64,000 nt of DNA from Myxococcota bacterium (GCA_023150875.1 JAKLKC010000010.1:85866-149865), one strand, 5' to 3'. Shown: positions 52,178 to 61,016, counted from the first letter of the stretch. Numbers and translations are program-made. Notes: a model not told the origin generated them from the letters alone.

Positions 52178-53602
52178 ATGGAGTTCAGGGCCGGAGAGTT
52201 CGTCGCCATCGATCGCCGCGGGCGGCAGCTCGCCTGGCACGTGCCCGCATCGGCGCTGTACGGGCTGGACCCCCTGTCGCTCCGGCTGCTCCAGCGGGTC
52301 CAGGAGCAGGGCACCGTCCCCGCAGAGCGGCTCTCCACGGAGATCGCGTCCGAGACGGGCGCCACCGGCGAGGCGGTCCGCGCCGCCGCCATGGACCTCC
52401 TGGCCCTGGGCCTGCTCCTGACGTCCGGGGGGGCGGGGAGCGGGGGACACCGCCTCGTGGACCTCGCCCCGCGTCGCAAGGGGATCTCCGCCCTCGTGGT
52501 GCACGTCGCCCACACCTGCAACCTCGCGTGCCACTACTGCTACGCCGACGAGGGCCGGTACGGCGGCCGCGACAGCTTGATGACCGAGGAGACGGCGCGG
52601 CGATACGTGGACTTCCTCTTCGACAGCGATCCCGAGGCTCCTCGCCTGCGCCTGACCTTCTTCGGGGGCGAGCCCCTCCTGAACTTCAAGGTGGTCCGCC
52701 TCGCCGCGGACCTCGCCCGGGAGCGGGCCGCCCGGGAGGGGCGGAAGGTCCTGTTCGCGATGACCACCAACGGCACCCTGGTCACCGACGAGGTCGCCGA
52801 CTACCTCGCGGAGATCGACTGCGCGGTGACGGTGAGCATCGACGGATCCCGGGAGACCAACGACGCCCTCCGGCCCTTCCACGGCGGTCAGGGCTCGTAC
52901 GACCGGGTCGTGGCGCGGATCGGCCCGCTGCTGGAACGGTGCCGCACCGTCGCCCGGGTCACCCTCACGCGCAGGGACCTGGACGCCGTCTCCATCGTCG
53001 AGCACCTCCTGGGGGTCGGGTTCCGCGAGGTGGGGATCACCCCCGTCGACGCCGGCGATCCCCGCTTCGACCTCTCCCCCCGGGACTACGACACCCTGCT
53101 CGAGGGCCTGGCCGTCCTCTCGGACCGCTACCGGGACCACGCGCTGGAGGGGCGGCGGTACGGCTTCGCCAACGTGGAGACCCTGCTCAAGGCGTTCCAC
53201 CAGGGGCACAACAAGGACTACGCCTGCGGGGCGGCGGTGGCCATGGTGGCGGGATCCCCCGACGGCAAGCTCAGCCTCTGCCATCGCTTCGTGGGCAAGC
53301 CCGAGTTCCAGGTCGGCACCCTCTCCGGCGGTCTCGAGCGGCGGGAGGAGCTGCTGGACCGCGTCCACCTGGCGAACCGGACCGATTGCGGGTCCTGCTG
53401 GGCACGCTACGTCTGCTCCGGCGGCTGCCACTACGCCAACCACCTCCACGGCGGCGACGTCCGCCAGACCCACGTGGCCCACTGCGACTACCTGCGCGCC
53501 TGGTACCGCAAGGGGCTCGAGGTCTACGCCGACATCGCCCTCGACAACCCCGCGTTCATCGCCCGCTTCATCGACCCCGACTACCTCTGCGCGGTGCAGT
53601 AG
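52178..53602 (+). CDS. qhpD: QhpD-like radical SAM/SPASM protein
   Basis: 474 residues, close to the 476 of Paracoccus QhpD. The N-terminal 100 residues are a peptide-recognition-like region. The radical SAM cluster motif CNLACHYC (C114, C118, C121) is followed by LRLTFFGGEPLL and MTTNGTL. The C-terminal SPASM/auxiliary cluster region has YACG, LCHRF, CGSCWARYVCSGGCHY and a last HCDYL. QhpD forms the Cys-to-Asp/Glu thioether bonds in the gamma subunit precursor. The ATG at 52178 with GGAGAGAG upstream is preferred over 52163. A TATACT -10 candidate is at 52126-52131. The downstream gene is the matching substrate, 105 bases away. Confidence 0.85.
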   Translation: MEFRAGEFVAIDRRGRQLAWHVPASALYGLDPLSLRLLQRVQEQGTVPAERLSTEIASETGATGEAVRAAAMDLLALGLLLTSGGAGSGGHRLVDLAPRRKGISALVVHVAHTCNLACHYCYADEGRYGGRDSLMTEETARRYVDFLFDSDPEAPRLRLTFFGGEPLLNFKVVRLAADLARERAAREGRKVLFAMTTNGTLVTDEVADYLAEIDCAVTVSIDGSRETNDALRPFHGGQGSYDRVVARIGPLLERCRTVARVTLTRRDLDAVSIVEHLLGVGFREVGITPVDAGDPRFDLSPRDYDTLLEGLAVLSDRYRDHALEGRRYGFANVETLLKAFHQGHNKDYACGAAVAMVAGSPDGKLSLCHRFVGKPEFQVGTLSGGLERREELLDRVHLANRTDCGSCWARYVCSGGCHYANHLHGGDVRQTHVAHCDYLRAWYRKGLEVYADIALDNPAFIARFIDPDYLCAVQ

Positions 53603-53707
53603 AGCGATCCCCGCGGATCCCTCGCTTCACATGAGGCGCGCGCCCGCGGATTGCGGTACATTCGGCCGGTCCCGGCTGGCGGCCGGCGATCTCGGAGCGG
53701 AGGCCCC

Positions 53708-54004
53708 ATGAGTCGGATCACGGGAATCAACGTCAAGGCCCGGGCGGTCCAGGACCGGACGGAGAAGGACGTGCGCGGCTACACGTTCACCGACTGCTGC
53801 CCGTCGTTCGCGCCGGGGTGGGAGGTCGGCCGCAGCGACGATCCCGATCCCTGCCCGTGGAAGTCGGACCTCTCCCTCTGCTGGCAGACGTGCTACTGGA
53901 CGGGGCAGGTGCCCGACGCCCACTCCTACCCCACCTGGTACAGCCAGTGCGGCAACATCAACAACGACTGGCGCGACCTCTGCGCCATCCCCGACAACGG
54001 ATGA
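53708..54004 (+). CDS. qhpC: QhpC-like gamma subunit carrying the CTQ cofactor site
   Basis: 98 residues. After an N-terminal leader of about 25 residues, the core matches the amine dehydrogenase gamma subunit: C30/C31, APGWEV with Glu39, C49, Asp54, C58, C62, Trp64 and Asp70. From Asp54, the +4 Cys, +8 Cys, +10 Trp and +16 Asp spacing equals that of Asp33, Cys37, Cys41, Trp43 and Asp49 in the Paracoccus/Pseudomonas protein. So Cys58-Trp64 is predicted to become cysteine tryptophylquinone, with Cys30-Glu39, Cys49-Asp54 and Cys62-Asp70 thioethers. Cys49 to Asp54 is one residue shorter than usual. Three cysteines (31, 81, 92) are extra. It overlaps the next gene as ATGA. Confidence 0.85.
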   Translation: MSRITGINVKARAVQDRTEKDVRGYTFTDCCPSFAPGWEVGRSDDPDPCPWKSDLSLCWQTCYWTGQVPDAHSYPTWYSQCGNINNDWRDLCAIPDNG

Positions 54005-55044
54005 CACCCATGCGCCGCCCGCCGTCCTCGGTCGTCCTCGCCGCTCTGCTGGCCGCCGCGCCCGCCGCCGCCGCCGCCCCCACCGCCTGGGTCGCGAGCA
54101 ACCAGATCCGGGTCGTCGACCTGCAACGGGGCGAGGTCGTGGGGCAGATCCCCCTCCAGGAGTTCGTCCACGACATCGAGTTCTCCACCGCGGGGGATCG
54201 GGCCTTCGTCGCCTCGGCGGGGGGGCTCCGGGTCGCCGACGCCGAGGGGCTCGCCTTCACCGCCACGCTCAGCGACCGCCCCACCGTGGCGGTCGCCGTG
54301 GACGAGGCCCATGGCGCCGTGCTCGCCATCCTGAGCCCCCCGGGCGAGGAGGCCCTGGCGGCCCGCCGCGCCGGGACCGCGGAACCCCCCTGCGAGGTGG
54401 CGGTGTTCGACGCCGCCAGCGGCGAGCGCCGCGCCTCCTGGCCGGTGGCGGGCCTCCCCCGGGACATCGCCGTGGACGGGGCCCGGGGCCGGATCTACGT
54501 CCTGGAGATCCAGTCCGGGCGTGTCATCGCCTTCGACGGGACCGGGCGGGAGCTGGACTCCATCGACCTCACCCAGAAGGCCGAGCGGTACATGTTCACC
54601 CGCATGCGCCTCTCGGAGGACGGCTCGACCCTGGTGGCGCCCCGCACCGACGCCGACCGGACCGTGCTGGTGGAGGTGCACCCCCTGGCGGCGCGGGACG
54701 CGACGGACCGCGTGCGGTTCCAGGACCTCGGGCACGCCCGGCGCGTCGGGGACCTCGCCTTCGGCCGGGACGGCCAGGTCTACCTCTCGTCGCTGTTCAC
54801 CGTGGCCCGGGTGCCGCCCCGGGGCGCCGCTCCCACCTTCGAGCGCTTCGACCTCGCGTACAGCGGCATCGAGGTGGTCCCCGACAGCGGCGAGATCGTG
54901 CTGATCGCCCCCACCCTGGATCCCCAGATCGGGTCCGGCGGCGTGACCCTGGCCGACGCCGACGGGAAGGTGATCCGCTCCGTGGAGCTGGTGGACATCT
55001 CCCCCTTCACCGTGGCCGTCCGCCCCTCCCCTCCCACCCGTTGA
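54001..55044 (+). CDS. qhpB: QhpB-like beta-propeller subunit
   Basis: 347 residues (Paracoccus QhpB is about 337). A signal peptide (SVVLAALLAAAPAAAA) exports it to the periplasm. The mature part shows seven or so blades: AWVASNQIRVVDLQRGEVVGQIPL, FVASAGGLRVADAEG, RIYVLEIQSGRVIAFDGTG and IEVVPDSGEIVLIAPTL. In the known enzyme the beta propeller shares the active site with the gamma CTQ subunit. ATG 54001 overlaps the gamma stop as ATGA, so the two are coupled. A PQQ or other propeller role would be an alternative, but the coupling to the gamma gene makes QhpB the best call. Confidence 0.78.
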   Translation: MTPMRRPPSSVVLAALLAAAPAAAAAPTAWVASNQIRVVDLQRGEVVGQIPLQEFVHDIEFSTAGDRAFVASAGGLRVADAEGLAFTATLSDRPTVAVAVDEAHGAVLAILSPPGEEALAARRAGTAEPPCEVAVFDAASGERRASWPVAGLPRDIAVDGARGRIYVLEIQSGRVIAFDGTGRELDSIDLTQKAERYMFTRMRLSEDGSTLVAPRTDADRTVLVEVHPLAARDATDRVRFQDLGHARRVGDLAFGRDGQVYLSSLFTVARVPPRGAAPTFERFDLAYSGIEVVPDSGEIVLIAPTLDPQIGSGGVTLADADGKVIRSVELVDISPFTVAVRPSPPTR

Positions 55045-55108
55045 CCATCCCCGACCGGGGGATCCCCCGCGCCCCCGGCCCCGGCCGGGTCCGCGACCCG
55101 GAGGCCCC

Positions 55109-55816
55109 ATGCTCCGCCCCCTGCCCACCAGCGTCCTCGCCGCGGTCCTCCTGGCCGGAGCGGCCTCCGCGGCCCCGAGCTGCCAGGGATCCCTGGTGGG
55201 GAACCCCTGCGGTCTCGACGGGGGGATCGGCGAGGCCGACGTGCACTACGAGCAGGGCAGCCCCGCCTGCGACGGCGACGTGTGCATCTCGCTGCTGGGG
55301 TCGGACCCCTACTGCACCTCCGCCTGCGGCGAGGACGGGGACTGCCCCAGCGGCTTCGCCTGCCAGGAGGTGGACCTCAGCCCCGCCGGCACCGGCACCA
55401 ACGTCGCCAAGCTCTGCGTGGACGAGACGCCCCCCGGAGGGGACGACGACGACGACACCGTGTCCTTCGGGTGCGAGGAGGGGATCTGGGGGAGCCCCGC
55501 CACCCTGTCCGACCTGGACATCGTGCCGAGGGACGACGGACAGGGCTGCGTTCTCGACCTGGGCCTGACCTGGCACGACGAGGACGGGGACCTGAACGCC
55601 GCCAGCAGCGTGATCCGCTTCGGCGACGTCCAGTTCGAGGGGATCTTCGAGGTCGCCGACACCACCGACGCCCGGCTCACCCTGACGGTGTCCATGGTCG
55701 ACCTCCAGCCCGCGACCGCCTACGACGTGGAGGTCCGGATCCGCGACCGCGGCTGCAACTGGTCCAACACCCTGGAGGCCCCGGGCTACGTCACGCCGGA
55801 TGCCTCCTGCCAGTGA
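55109..55816 (+). CDS. Cys-rich secreted protein of the qhp-like cluster, unknown function
   Basis: 235 residues with a signal peptide ending near ASA. Thirteen cysteines are present, eight of them in the first 90 residues in a disulfide-knot pattern (CDGDVC, PYCTSACGEDGDCPSGFACQEV). There is no CxxCH heme site. An Asp-rich linker (GGDDDDDT, about residue 112) separates a C-terminal beta-sandwich. It lies between the beta-propeller and ABC exporter genes and overlaps the latter by 17 bases. It sits where other qhp operons carry different genes and has no known counterpart there. It may be a new subunit, an electron acceptor adaptor or a substrate-binding protein; this is inference. Confidence 0.7.
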   Translation: MLRPLPTSVLAAVLLAGAASAAPSCQGSLVGNPCGLDGGIGEADVHYEQGSPACDGDVCISLLGSDPYCTSACGEDGDCPSGFACQEVDLSPAGTGTNVAKLCVDETPPGGDDDDDTVSFGCEEGIWGSPATLSDLDIVPRDDGQGCVLDLGLTWHDEDGDLNAASSVIRFGDVQFEGIFEVADTTDARLTLTVSMVDLQPATAYDVEVRIRDRGCNWSNTLEAPGYVTPDASCQ

Positions 55817-57626
55817 GTCCCCCGGGGTGACGGAGGGGGGGCCCGCCCCGGCGGTCGCCCCTCCCCGGTCCGCGACCTCCTCGGACCTGCGCCGGATCCT
55901 CTCGTGGCTGCGTCCCTACTGGCGCGCCCAGATCGCCCTGGCCTGCCTCCAGCTCGTGGGCACGGCCCTCTCCCTCGCGTGGCCCCTCCTGCTCCGGGCC
56001 CTCTTCGACCAGGTCTTCGTCGCCGGCCGCGCGGAGCTCCTCCCGGTGGTCGCCGCGGGCCTCTTCGGTTCCGCCGCCCTCGGTGCCGTGCTGTCCGGCT
56101 ACGCCGGCTGGCTCCAGACCCGGGTGACGGCGCGGATCCTCGTGGACCTGCGGGTGGCCCTCCTCGCCCACCTCCAGCGCCTGGGGCTGCGCTTCCACGG
56201 GCGCCACCGCCTCGGGGACCTGCTCACCCGCATGGGGGCGGACCTCAACGAGGTCCAGCAGGTGGCCACGAACACGGTGCTGCCGGTGTTCGGCGCCCTG
56301 GTGACCCTGCTCATCGCCGTCGGGCTCCTGCTCTGGCTCCAGCCCCTCCTCTTCGCCTGCTCCGTCGTCTTCCTGCCCCTCCTCCTCGGGCTGCTCCGGG
56401 TGTTCCGCCCCCGCATCCAGGCCGGGGCGATGGAGATCCGCCGCCGGGGCTCCGACGTCGCCTCGGCGATGGCCGAGACCCTCCAGCAGGTCCGTTTCGT
56501 CCAGGCGTCCGCCGCGGAGGAGGCCGAGCTGGACCGCTTCCGCGAGCGGAACGTCGGGCTCGTGGCCTCGGTGCTCGACTACCAGCGGATCGGCGCGGTC
56601 TCTTCCGGTCTCTCCCAGGTGCTCCTCGCCGCCAGCTCGGCGGCGGTGCTGGTGGTGGGCGGATGGCTGGTGCAGCGGGGTTCCATGACCGTCGGGGACC
56701 TGGTGGCCTTCGCCCTCTACCAATCCCGCCTGAGCGGCCCCGCCCAGGGTCTCGCCGGCCTCTACCTCGGCCTCCAGCGGGCCCGGGCGGCGGTGGCGAG
56801 GGTCTTCGCCGTCCTGGACGAGGTCCCCGAGGTGGAGGACCGGCCCGGCGCCCTGGAGCTGGCCGGGGTCCGGGGGGAAGTGCTCTTCGACGACGTCTGG
56901 TTCTCGTACGACCCGGACCGCCCGGTCCTGGCCGGCGCCTCGTTCCGCCTGGCCCCCGGCTCCTGCACCGCCGTCGTCGGCCCCTCGGGGGTCGGCAAGA
57001 CGACCCTCGTCGACCTGCTCTACCGGTTCCATCACCCCGAGCGGGGCCGGATCGCCGTGGACGGCCACGACCTGCGGGACCTCGCCATCCGCCCCCTGCG
57101 GCGGCGCATGGCCCTGGTCTCCCAGCAGCCGGTGCTCTTCGCCGGGTCCCTGCGCTCCAACCTCGTGCTCGGACTGGACGGGTCCGCTTCCGAGGACGAC
57201 CTCGCCCGGGTCTGCGACGCCGTTGGGCTCGATGACCTGCTCTCCTCCCTGCCCCACGGCCTCGACACCGAGGTGGGGGAGCGGGGCGTGGGCCTCTCCG
57301 AGGGCCAGCGCCAGCGGATCGGCATCGCCCGGGCCCTGCTCCGGCGCCCCGCGATCCTGGTGCTGGACGAGGTGACTTCCTCCCTGGACTGGGAGGCCGA
57401 CACCCGGATCGCCGCCTCCCTGGATCGCCTCCGGGCGGGGGCCACCACCCTCATCGTCACCCACCGCCTCTCCCTGGCCGCCGCCGCCGACGAAGTCGTG
57501 GTCCTGGACGGCGGGAAGGTCGTGCAGCGGGGCCCCCACGCCTCCCTCGCCGCCGAAGACGGCCTGTACCGCCGCCTCTGGCGCGCCCAGACCGCCGCCG
57601 CGCCCGCAGGGGTGGCCGGCCGCTGA
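55800..57626 (+). CDS. qhpF: QhpF-like ABC exporter
   Basis: 608 residues, a fused type I exporter half-transporter. The membrane domain (about 25-330) has six helices. The ATPase domain has Walker A GPSGVGKTT (about 395), the Q-loop LVSQQPVLFAGSL, signature LSEGQRQRIGIARAL, Walker B AILVLDEVTSSLD and H-loop VTHRLS. In qhp operons the QhpF transporter moves the processed gamma subunit to the periplasm, which fits the Sec-less gamma precursor here. ATG 55800 lies inside the previous gene. Confidence 0.82.
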   Translation: MPPASESPGVTEGGPAPAVAPPRSATSSDLRRILSWLRPYWRAQIALACLQLVGTALSLAWPLLLRALFDQVFVAGRAELLPVVAAGLFGSAALGAVLSGYAGWLQTRVTARILVDLRVALLAHLQRLGLRFHGRHRLGDLLTRMGADLNEVQQVATNTVLPVFGALVTLLIAVGLLLWLQPLLFACSVVFLPLLLGLLRVFRPRIQAGAMEIRRRGSDVASAMAETLQQVRFVQASAAEEAELDRFRERNVGLVASVLDYQRIGAVSSGLSQVLLAASSAAVLVVGGWLVQRGSMTVGDLVAFALYQSRLSGPAQGLAGLYLGLQRARAAVARVFAVLDEVPEVEDRPGALELAGVRGEVLFDDVWFSYDPDRPVLAGASFRLAPGSCTAVVGPSGVGKTTLVDLLYRFHHPERGRIAVDGHDLRDLAIRPLRRRMALVSQQPVLFAGSLRSNLVLGLDGSASEDDLARVCDAVGLDDLLSSLPHGLDTEVGERGVGLSEGQRQRIGIARALLRRPAILVLDEVTSSLDWEADTRIAASLDRLRAGATTLIVTHRLSLAAAADEVVVLDGGKVVQRGPHASLAAEDGLYRRLWRAQTAAAPAGVAGR

Positions 57627-57710
57627 AGGCCCCCCTGCCGGGCAGGAGCCCGGGCGCTGGCGGGGCGCTCCCCCCGCCGTTATGCTTCGCCGTTCCCACC
57701 CGAGGTCCGC

Positions 57711-58481
57711 GTGTCGCCCCCGCCCCTTCCCCAAGACGCCGGGCAAGTGGTCATCGCCGTCCTGGACAGCGGCGTCCACTTCGGCCACCCCCACCTGCGG
57801 GGGGCTCTCCCGGTGCCGGGCTTCGCGGTGGAGGGCGATGGATCCCTTACGGATCAAGAAATCGCGACGGACGATGTCCAGGGGCACGGCACCGCCGTCG
57901 CCGCCGCCATCCTGGCCCGGCGGCCCGGGGCGCGGCTCATGCCGGTGCGGGTGCTGGACCGGGACCTCCGGGCGTCGAGCCCGTGCCTGGCGGCGGGCAT
58001 CGTCGAGGCGGCCCGGCGCGGAGCCAGGGTGCTCAACCTCTCCCTGGGGAGCGAGGCGCCGGATGGCGCCGCCCGCCTGGCCCGGGCCATCGCCCAGGCC
58101 GCCGCCCTGGGGGCCGTGGCGGTGGCCGCCGCCGCCCCCCTGCCCCGGTCGAGCTGGCCCGCGGACCTCCCCGGCGTGATCGGGGTGCGGTGGGACGAGG
58201 ACTGCCCTCCCGGAGCGTGGTTCTCCCTGGACGAGGACCTGCTCCTCCCCGGAGGAGGGACCTCGCCCCTGGCCCGCTTCGCCGCCCACGGCCGGCCCCG
58301 GCCCGCCGAGGGGCGGGATCCCCGGGGCAACTTCGCCGGCGCCTCCCTGGCGTGCGCCCCGCTGACGGCGGCGGCCGCCGCCTGCCTGGACGCGGAGCCC
58401 GGGCTGTCGTTCGCCGGGCTGGTGACCCGGCTGCGGGAGGGGGCGACGGGTCCCCTGCCCGCGGGACATCGTCTCCGGTGA
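57711..58481 (+). CDS. qhpE: QhpE-like subtilisin family protease
   Basis: 256 residues, a compact S8 peptidase. The catalytic triad is visible: Asp in VIAVLDSGV, His in GHGTAVAAAI and Ser in FAGASLACAPL, with the NLSLG oxyanion region. No signal peptide, so cytoplasmic, as expected for QhpE, which trims the leader of the gamma subunit after cross-linking. It lies 84 bases after the exporter and overlaps the FadL-like gene by 4 bases. Confidence 0.85.
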   Translation: MSPPPLPQDAGQVVIAVLDSGVHFGHPHLRGALPVPGFAVEGDGSLTDQEIATDDVQGHGTAVAAAILARRPGARLMPVRVLDRDLRASSPCLAAGIVEAARRGARVLNLSLGSEAPDGAARLARAIAQAAALGAVAVAAAAPLPRSSWPADLPGVIGVRWDEDCPPGAWFSLDEDLLLPGGGTSPLARFAAHGRPRPAEGRDPRGNFAGASLACAPLTAAAAACLDAEPGLSFAGLVTRLREGATGPLPAGHRLR

Positions 58482-60004
58482 ACGCGAGGGTGAAGAAGAT
58501 GAGGAACGCTCCCCTGGCGCTGGTCGCCGTCGCGGGCCTGTCCGGGGCCTCGGGGACGGCGAGGGCCAACCCGCCGGACCTCTTCGGCCTGGGAGCCCCG
58601 GCGATGGGCCGGGGGGGCGGCGGGATCGCCATCAGCGATGACGCGATGTCCGCCTACCTGAACCCCGCCGGGCTGGGGAGGGTCCACAGGGGCATGGTCC
58701 AGGCGGGGCTGCACCTGGGGTGGGAACGCTTCGGCGCCCTGCCCCAGATCGCGTCGGACGGGAACCGCGACGGCTACGTCAACCCCGACAGCCCCTACGA
58801 CCGCTGGGTGCCCGAGGACTACCCCCAACCCTCGGGCCTCCACTTCGGCGCGGCCAAGGCCGCCCTCCGCTACCTCAGGGGCGGGATTGCCGTGGGCCTC
58901 CCCATGGAGCGGATCGTCCTGCTCAGCCAGGAGGACCCCCAGTACCCCTACTACGTCCGCTGGAAGAACCGCCCCCAGCGCTTCTCCGTCACCGCCGCGG
59001 GGGCGGTGGTACCCGTCGAGGGCCTCTCCTTCGGCGGCGGCGTGACCGTCCTGGCCCGGGCCGCCCTGAGGCTGGCCTTCGTCATCGACGCCGACCTCAC
59101 CCCGGCGCTGGACGAGGAGGGGCGCACGGAGGGGATCGACCTCGACTTCGTGGTCAACCCCAACGACATCGAGGTGGACGTCCGCCCCGTGCTCGCCCCG
59201 GTCCTGGGCTTCCAGTGGGACCTGGGCACGGTCGCCCCGGTCCTGAAGGGGCTGGCGGTGGGCGGAGTGTTCCGGGGTCCCATCGACCTGGAAATCTCGC
59301 CGACCGAGCTGGACCTGGACCTGTACTTCCGGGTCCACGACATCGGGGACCTGGGGGAGATCTCCATCCCCCTGGAAGCGCAGGTGCTCTTCCAGATCCT
59401 GGACTTCTACACCCCCATGCAGGTGGGCTTCGGCGTCGGCTACGTCCACCCCCGGGTCCGGGCCTACGCCGACGTCCAGTGGAACCGCTGGTCCAAGGCC
59501 CTCCCTTCGGTGGCCCGCGTCGACGAGGAGGGCACCACGGTGCACATCGGGGTGGTGGACCTGGACCCGGAGGCCACCAACACCCGGGACTACGATCCCC
59601 TGGGATGGCGAGACACCTTCTCGTTCCGCGCGGGCGCCGAGCTCCGGCCGAAGTCGTTCCCCGTGAAGGGGCGCCTGGAGGAGATCGGCCTCGTGTTCCG
59701 CGCCGGCTACGGCTACGACCCCACCTACGTCCCCGAGCAGACGGGCCTGACCAACTTCCTCGACTCCGACGTGCACGCGGTGACCGCGGGGATCGGCGCC
59801 TGGACCCGGGACCCCTTCCAGGTCCTGGAGGGGCCGGTCTCCCTGGACCTCTCCTTCCAGTACCACCACCTGGTCCCCAGGACGAACGTGAAGGACCCCT
59901 CCGTGACGGAGGACGGAGTGCCTGCGGGCTACCCCCTCGGGGGGGAGATCACCTCGTCGGGCCGGGTGGTGACGGTGGGGGCGACGGTGGGGTTCGACTA
60001 CTGA
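58478..60004 (+). CDS. FadL/OmpP1-like outer-membrane protein
   Basis: About 508 residues from GTG 58478 (overlap GTGA with the protease); ATG 58499 is an alternative start. A signal peptide is followed by the FadL-type N-terminus: NPPDLFGLGAPAMGRGGGGIAISDDAMSAYLNPAGLGR, in which the plug region and the NPAGL motif are diagnostic. Beta-strands run to the C-terminal Phe-Asp-Tyr end (TVGATVGFDY), typical of outer-membrane barrels. FadL proteins take up hydrophobic substrates. Its coupling to the qhp-like genes suggests uptake of a hydrophobic amine or related substrate, but this is inference. Confidence 0.8.
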   Translation: MNARVKKMRNAPLALVAVAGLSGASGTARANPPDLFGLGAPAMGRGGGGIAISDDAMSAYLNPAGLGRVHRGMVQAGLHLGWERFGALPQIASDGNRDGYVNPDSPYDRWVPEDYPQPSGLHFGAAKAALRYLRGGIAVGLPMERIVLLSQEDPQYPYYVRWKNRPQRFSVTAAGAVVPVEGLSFGGGVTVLARAALRLAFVIDADLTPALDEEGRTEGIDLDFVVNPNDIEVDVRPVLAPVLGFQWDLGTVAPVLKGLAVGGVFRGPIDLEISPTELDLDLYFRVHDIGDLGEISIPLEAQVLFQILDFYTPMQVGFGVGYVHPRVRAYADVQWNRWSKALPSVARVDEEGTTVHIGVVDLDPEATNTRDYDPLGWRDTFSFRAGAELRPKSFPVKGRLEEIGLVFRAGYGYDPTYVPEQTGLTNFLDSDVHAVTAGIGAWTRDPFQVLEGPVSLDLSFQYHHLVPRTNVKDPSVTEDGVPAGYPLGGEITSSGRVVTVGATVGFDY

Positions 60005-60035
60005 CTGCGGGGGAAGCCCTCGCCCCCGGCGCCAA

Positions 60036-60947
60036 CTACCGCGCCATCTCGATGGCCCCGTCCACGGTCAGGTAGCCGTACAGGTCGTACAGGAAAGTGG
60101 CTTCGAGGGCCCCCGTGGCGCCGATGGCGCCCTCCAGGGCCATGTCCACTTCCTGAGGCGTGCCGATCCCGAAGTCGATGGTGGCGACCAGCACGCCGGC
60201 GAACGCGCCGCCGGCGAGCTCCGCCTCGAAGGCCATCGGCACCACCCCCCACGTCGAGTCCTCCCCGAACGCGCACTGCGCCTCACCCACCAGGAGGGTG
60301 CCGAAGTCGTCGACCTCTCCCGAGGACTCCCCGGCGCAGGGGAGCTCGAACCAGTCCGTGACGATGTTGGCCGACACCTCCCCCCCGTAGACGCCCGCGT
60401 AGGGGCTCAGCATCCGGATCCCGTCCACCCGGGCCTCCACCGCCTCGCCGTTGGGCAGCAGGGCGGATGCCACCACGCTGTGCTCGCCGACGGGGAGGTC
60501 GTCCAGCACCGCGACGGCCCCGTGGGCGATCGCGCCGGGGCCAGGCTCGGAGTTCCAGTCGATGGCGTCGAACGGGAGGAGCTCCCCGCCCGAGGACCGG
60601 ACCTCGGCGCGGACCGCGAGGTCGCCCGCCACCGCACTGTAGCCCGGGGTCGGCGCGGTGATCACCAGGGAGGCTCCGTCGTAGACGGTGTTGTCCACGG
60701 TGTCGTCGTCCGCCGCGTCGTCGTCCGCCGCGTCGTCGTCCGAGACGTCGTCGTCCGAGGCGTCGTCGTCCGAGGCGTCGTCGTCCGCCGCGTCGTCGTC
60801 CGCCGCGTCGTCGTCCGCCGCGTCGTCGTCCGCCCCTGCCCCGTCGCCCGCACCGTCGATGGTCAGGGTGCCGGTGGCGCACCCGCCTCCCAGCAGCAGG
60901 GACAGGGTCGAGATCAGGAGGACGAGCGGGGAGCGGGCGGCAGCCAT
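60036..60947 (-). CDS. Lipoprotein with Asp-repeat stalk
   Basis: 303 residues from ATG (MAAARSPLV), with a GGAGAC-type ribosome site. The lipobox is GGGC. A stalk of nine DDDAA-type repeats (15-bp units, 60702-60830) follows, then a beta-rich domain with VITAPTPGYSAVAGDLAVRAEVRS and LEATFLYDLYGYLTVDGAI. No known enzyme motif. It is convergent with the FadL-like gene and diverges from the TPR gene. Confidence 0.78.
   Translation of the reverse strand: MAAARSPLVLLISTLSLLLGGGCATGTLTIDGAGDGAGADDDAADDDAADDDAADDDASDDDASDDDVSDDDAADDDAADDDTVDNTVYDGASLVITAPTPGYSAVAGDLAVRAEVRSSGGELLPFDAIDWNSEPGPGAIAHGAVAVLDDLPVGEHSVVASALLPNGEAVEARVDGIRMLSPYAGVYGGEVSANIVTDWFELPCAGESSGEVDDFGTLLVGEAQCAFGEDSTWGVVPMAFEAELAGGAFAGVLVATIDFGIGTPQEVDMALEGAIGATGALEATFLYDLYGYLTVDGAIEMAR
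60702..60830. repeat. 15-bp tandem repeat, nine units, encoding DDDAA
   Basis: Nine GTCGTCGTC blocks occur every 15 bases (plus strand), giving DDDAA, DDDAS or DDDVS in the protein. The number of units could change by slippage. Confidence 0.85.
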
Positions 60948-61016
60948 CGACGTCTCCTTCGACGCGGCGCCGGCCGCGACGGGTGGAGAGGGGGGTGGGG
61001 GGACCGGGCGGGATGC

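Noticed and set aside
52178..58481. RiPP (sactipeptide-type) biosynthetic cluster, because of radical SAM, small Cys peptide, exporter and protease
   Set aside because: The small protein matches the amine dehydrogenase gamma subunit in Cys/Trp/Asp spacing, and the propeller and protease fit the qhp set better.
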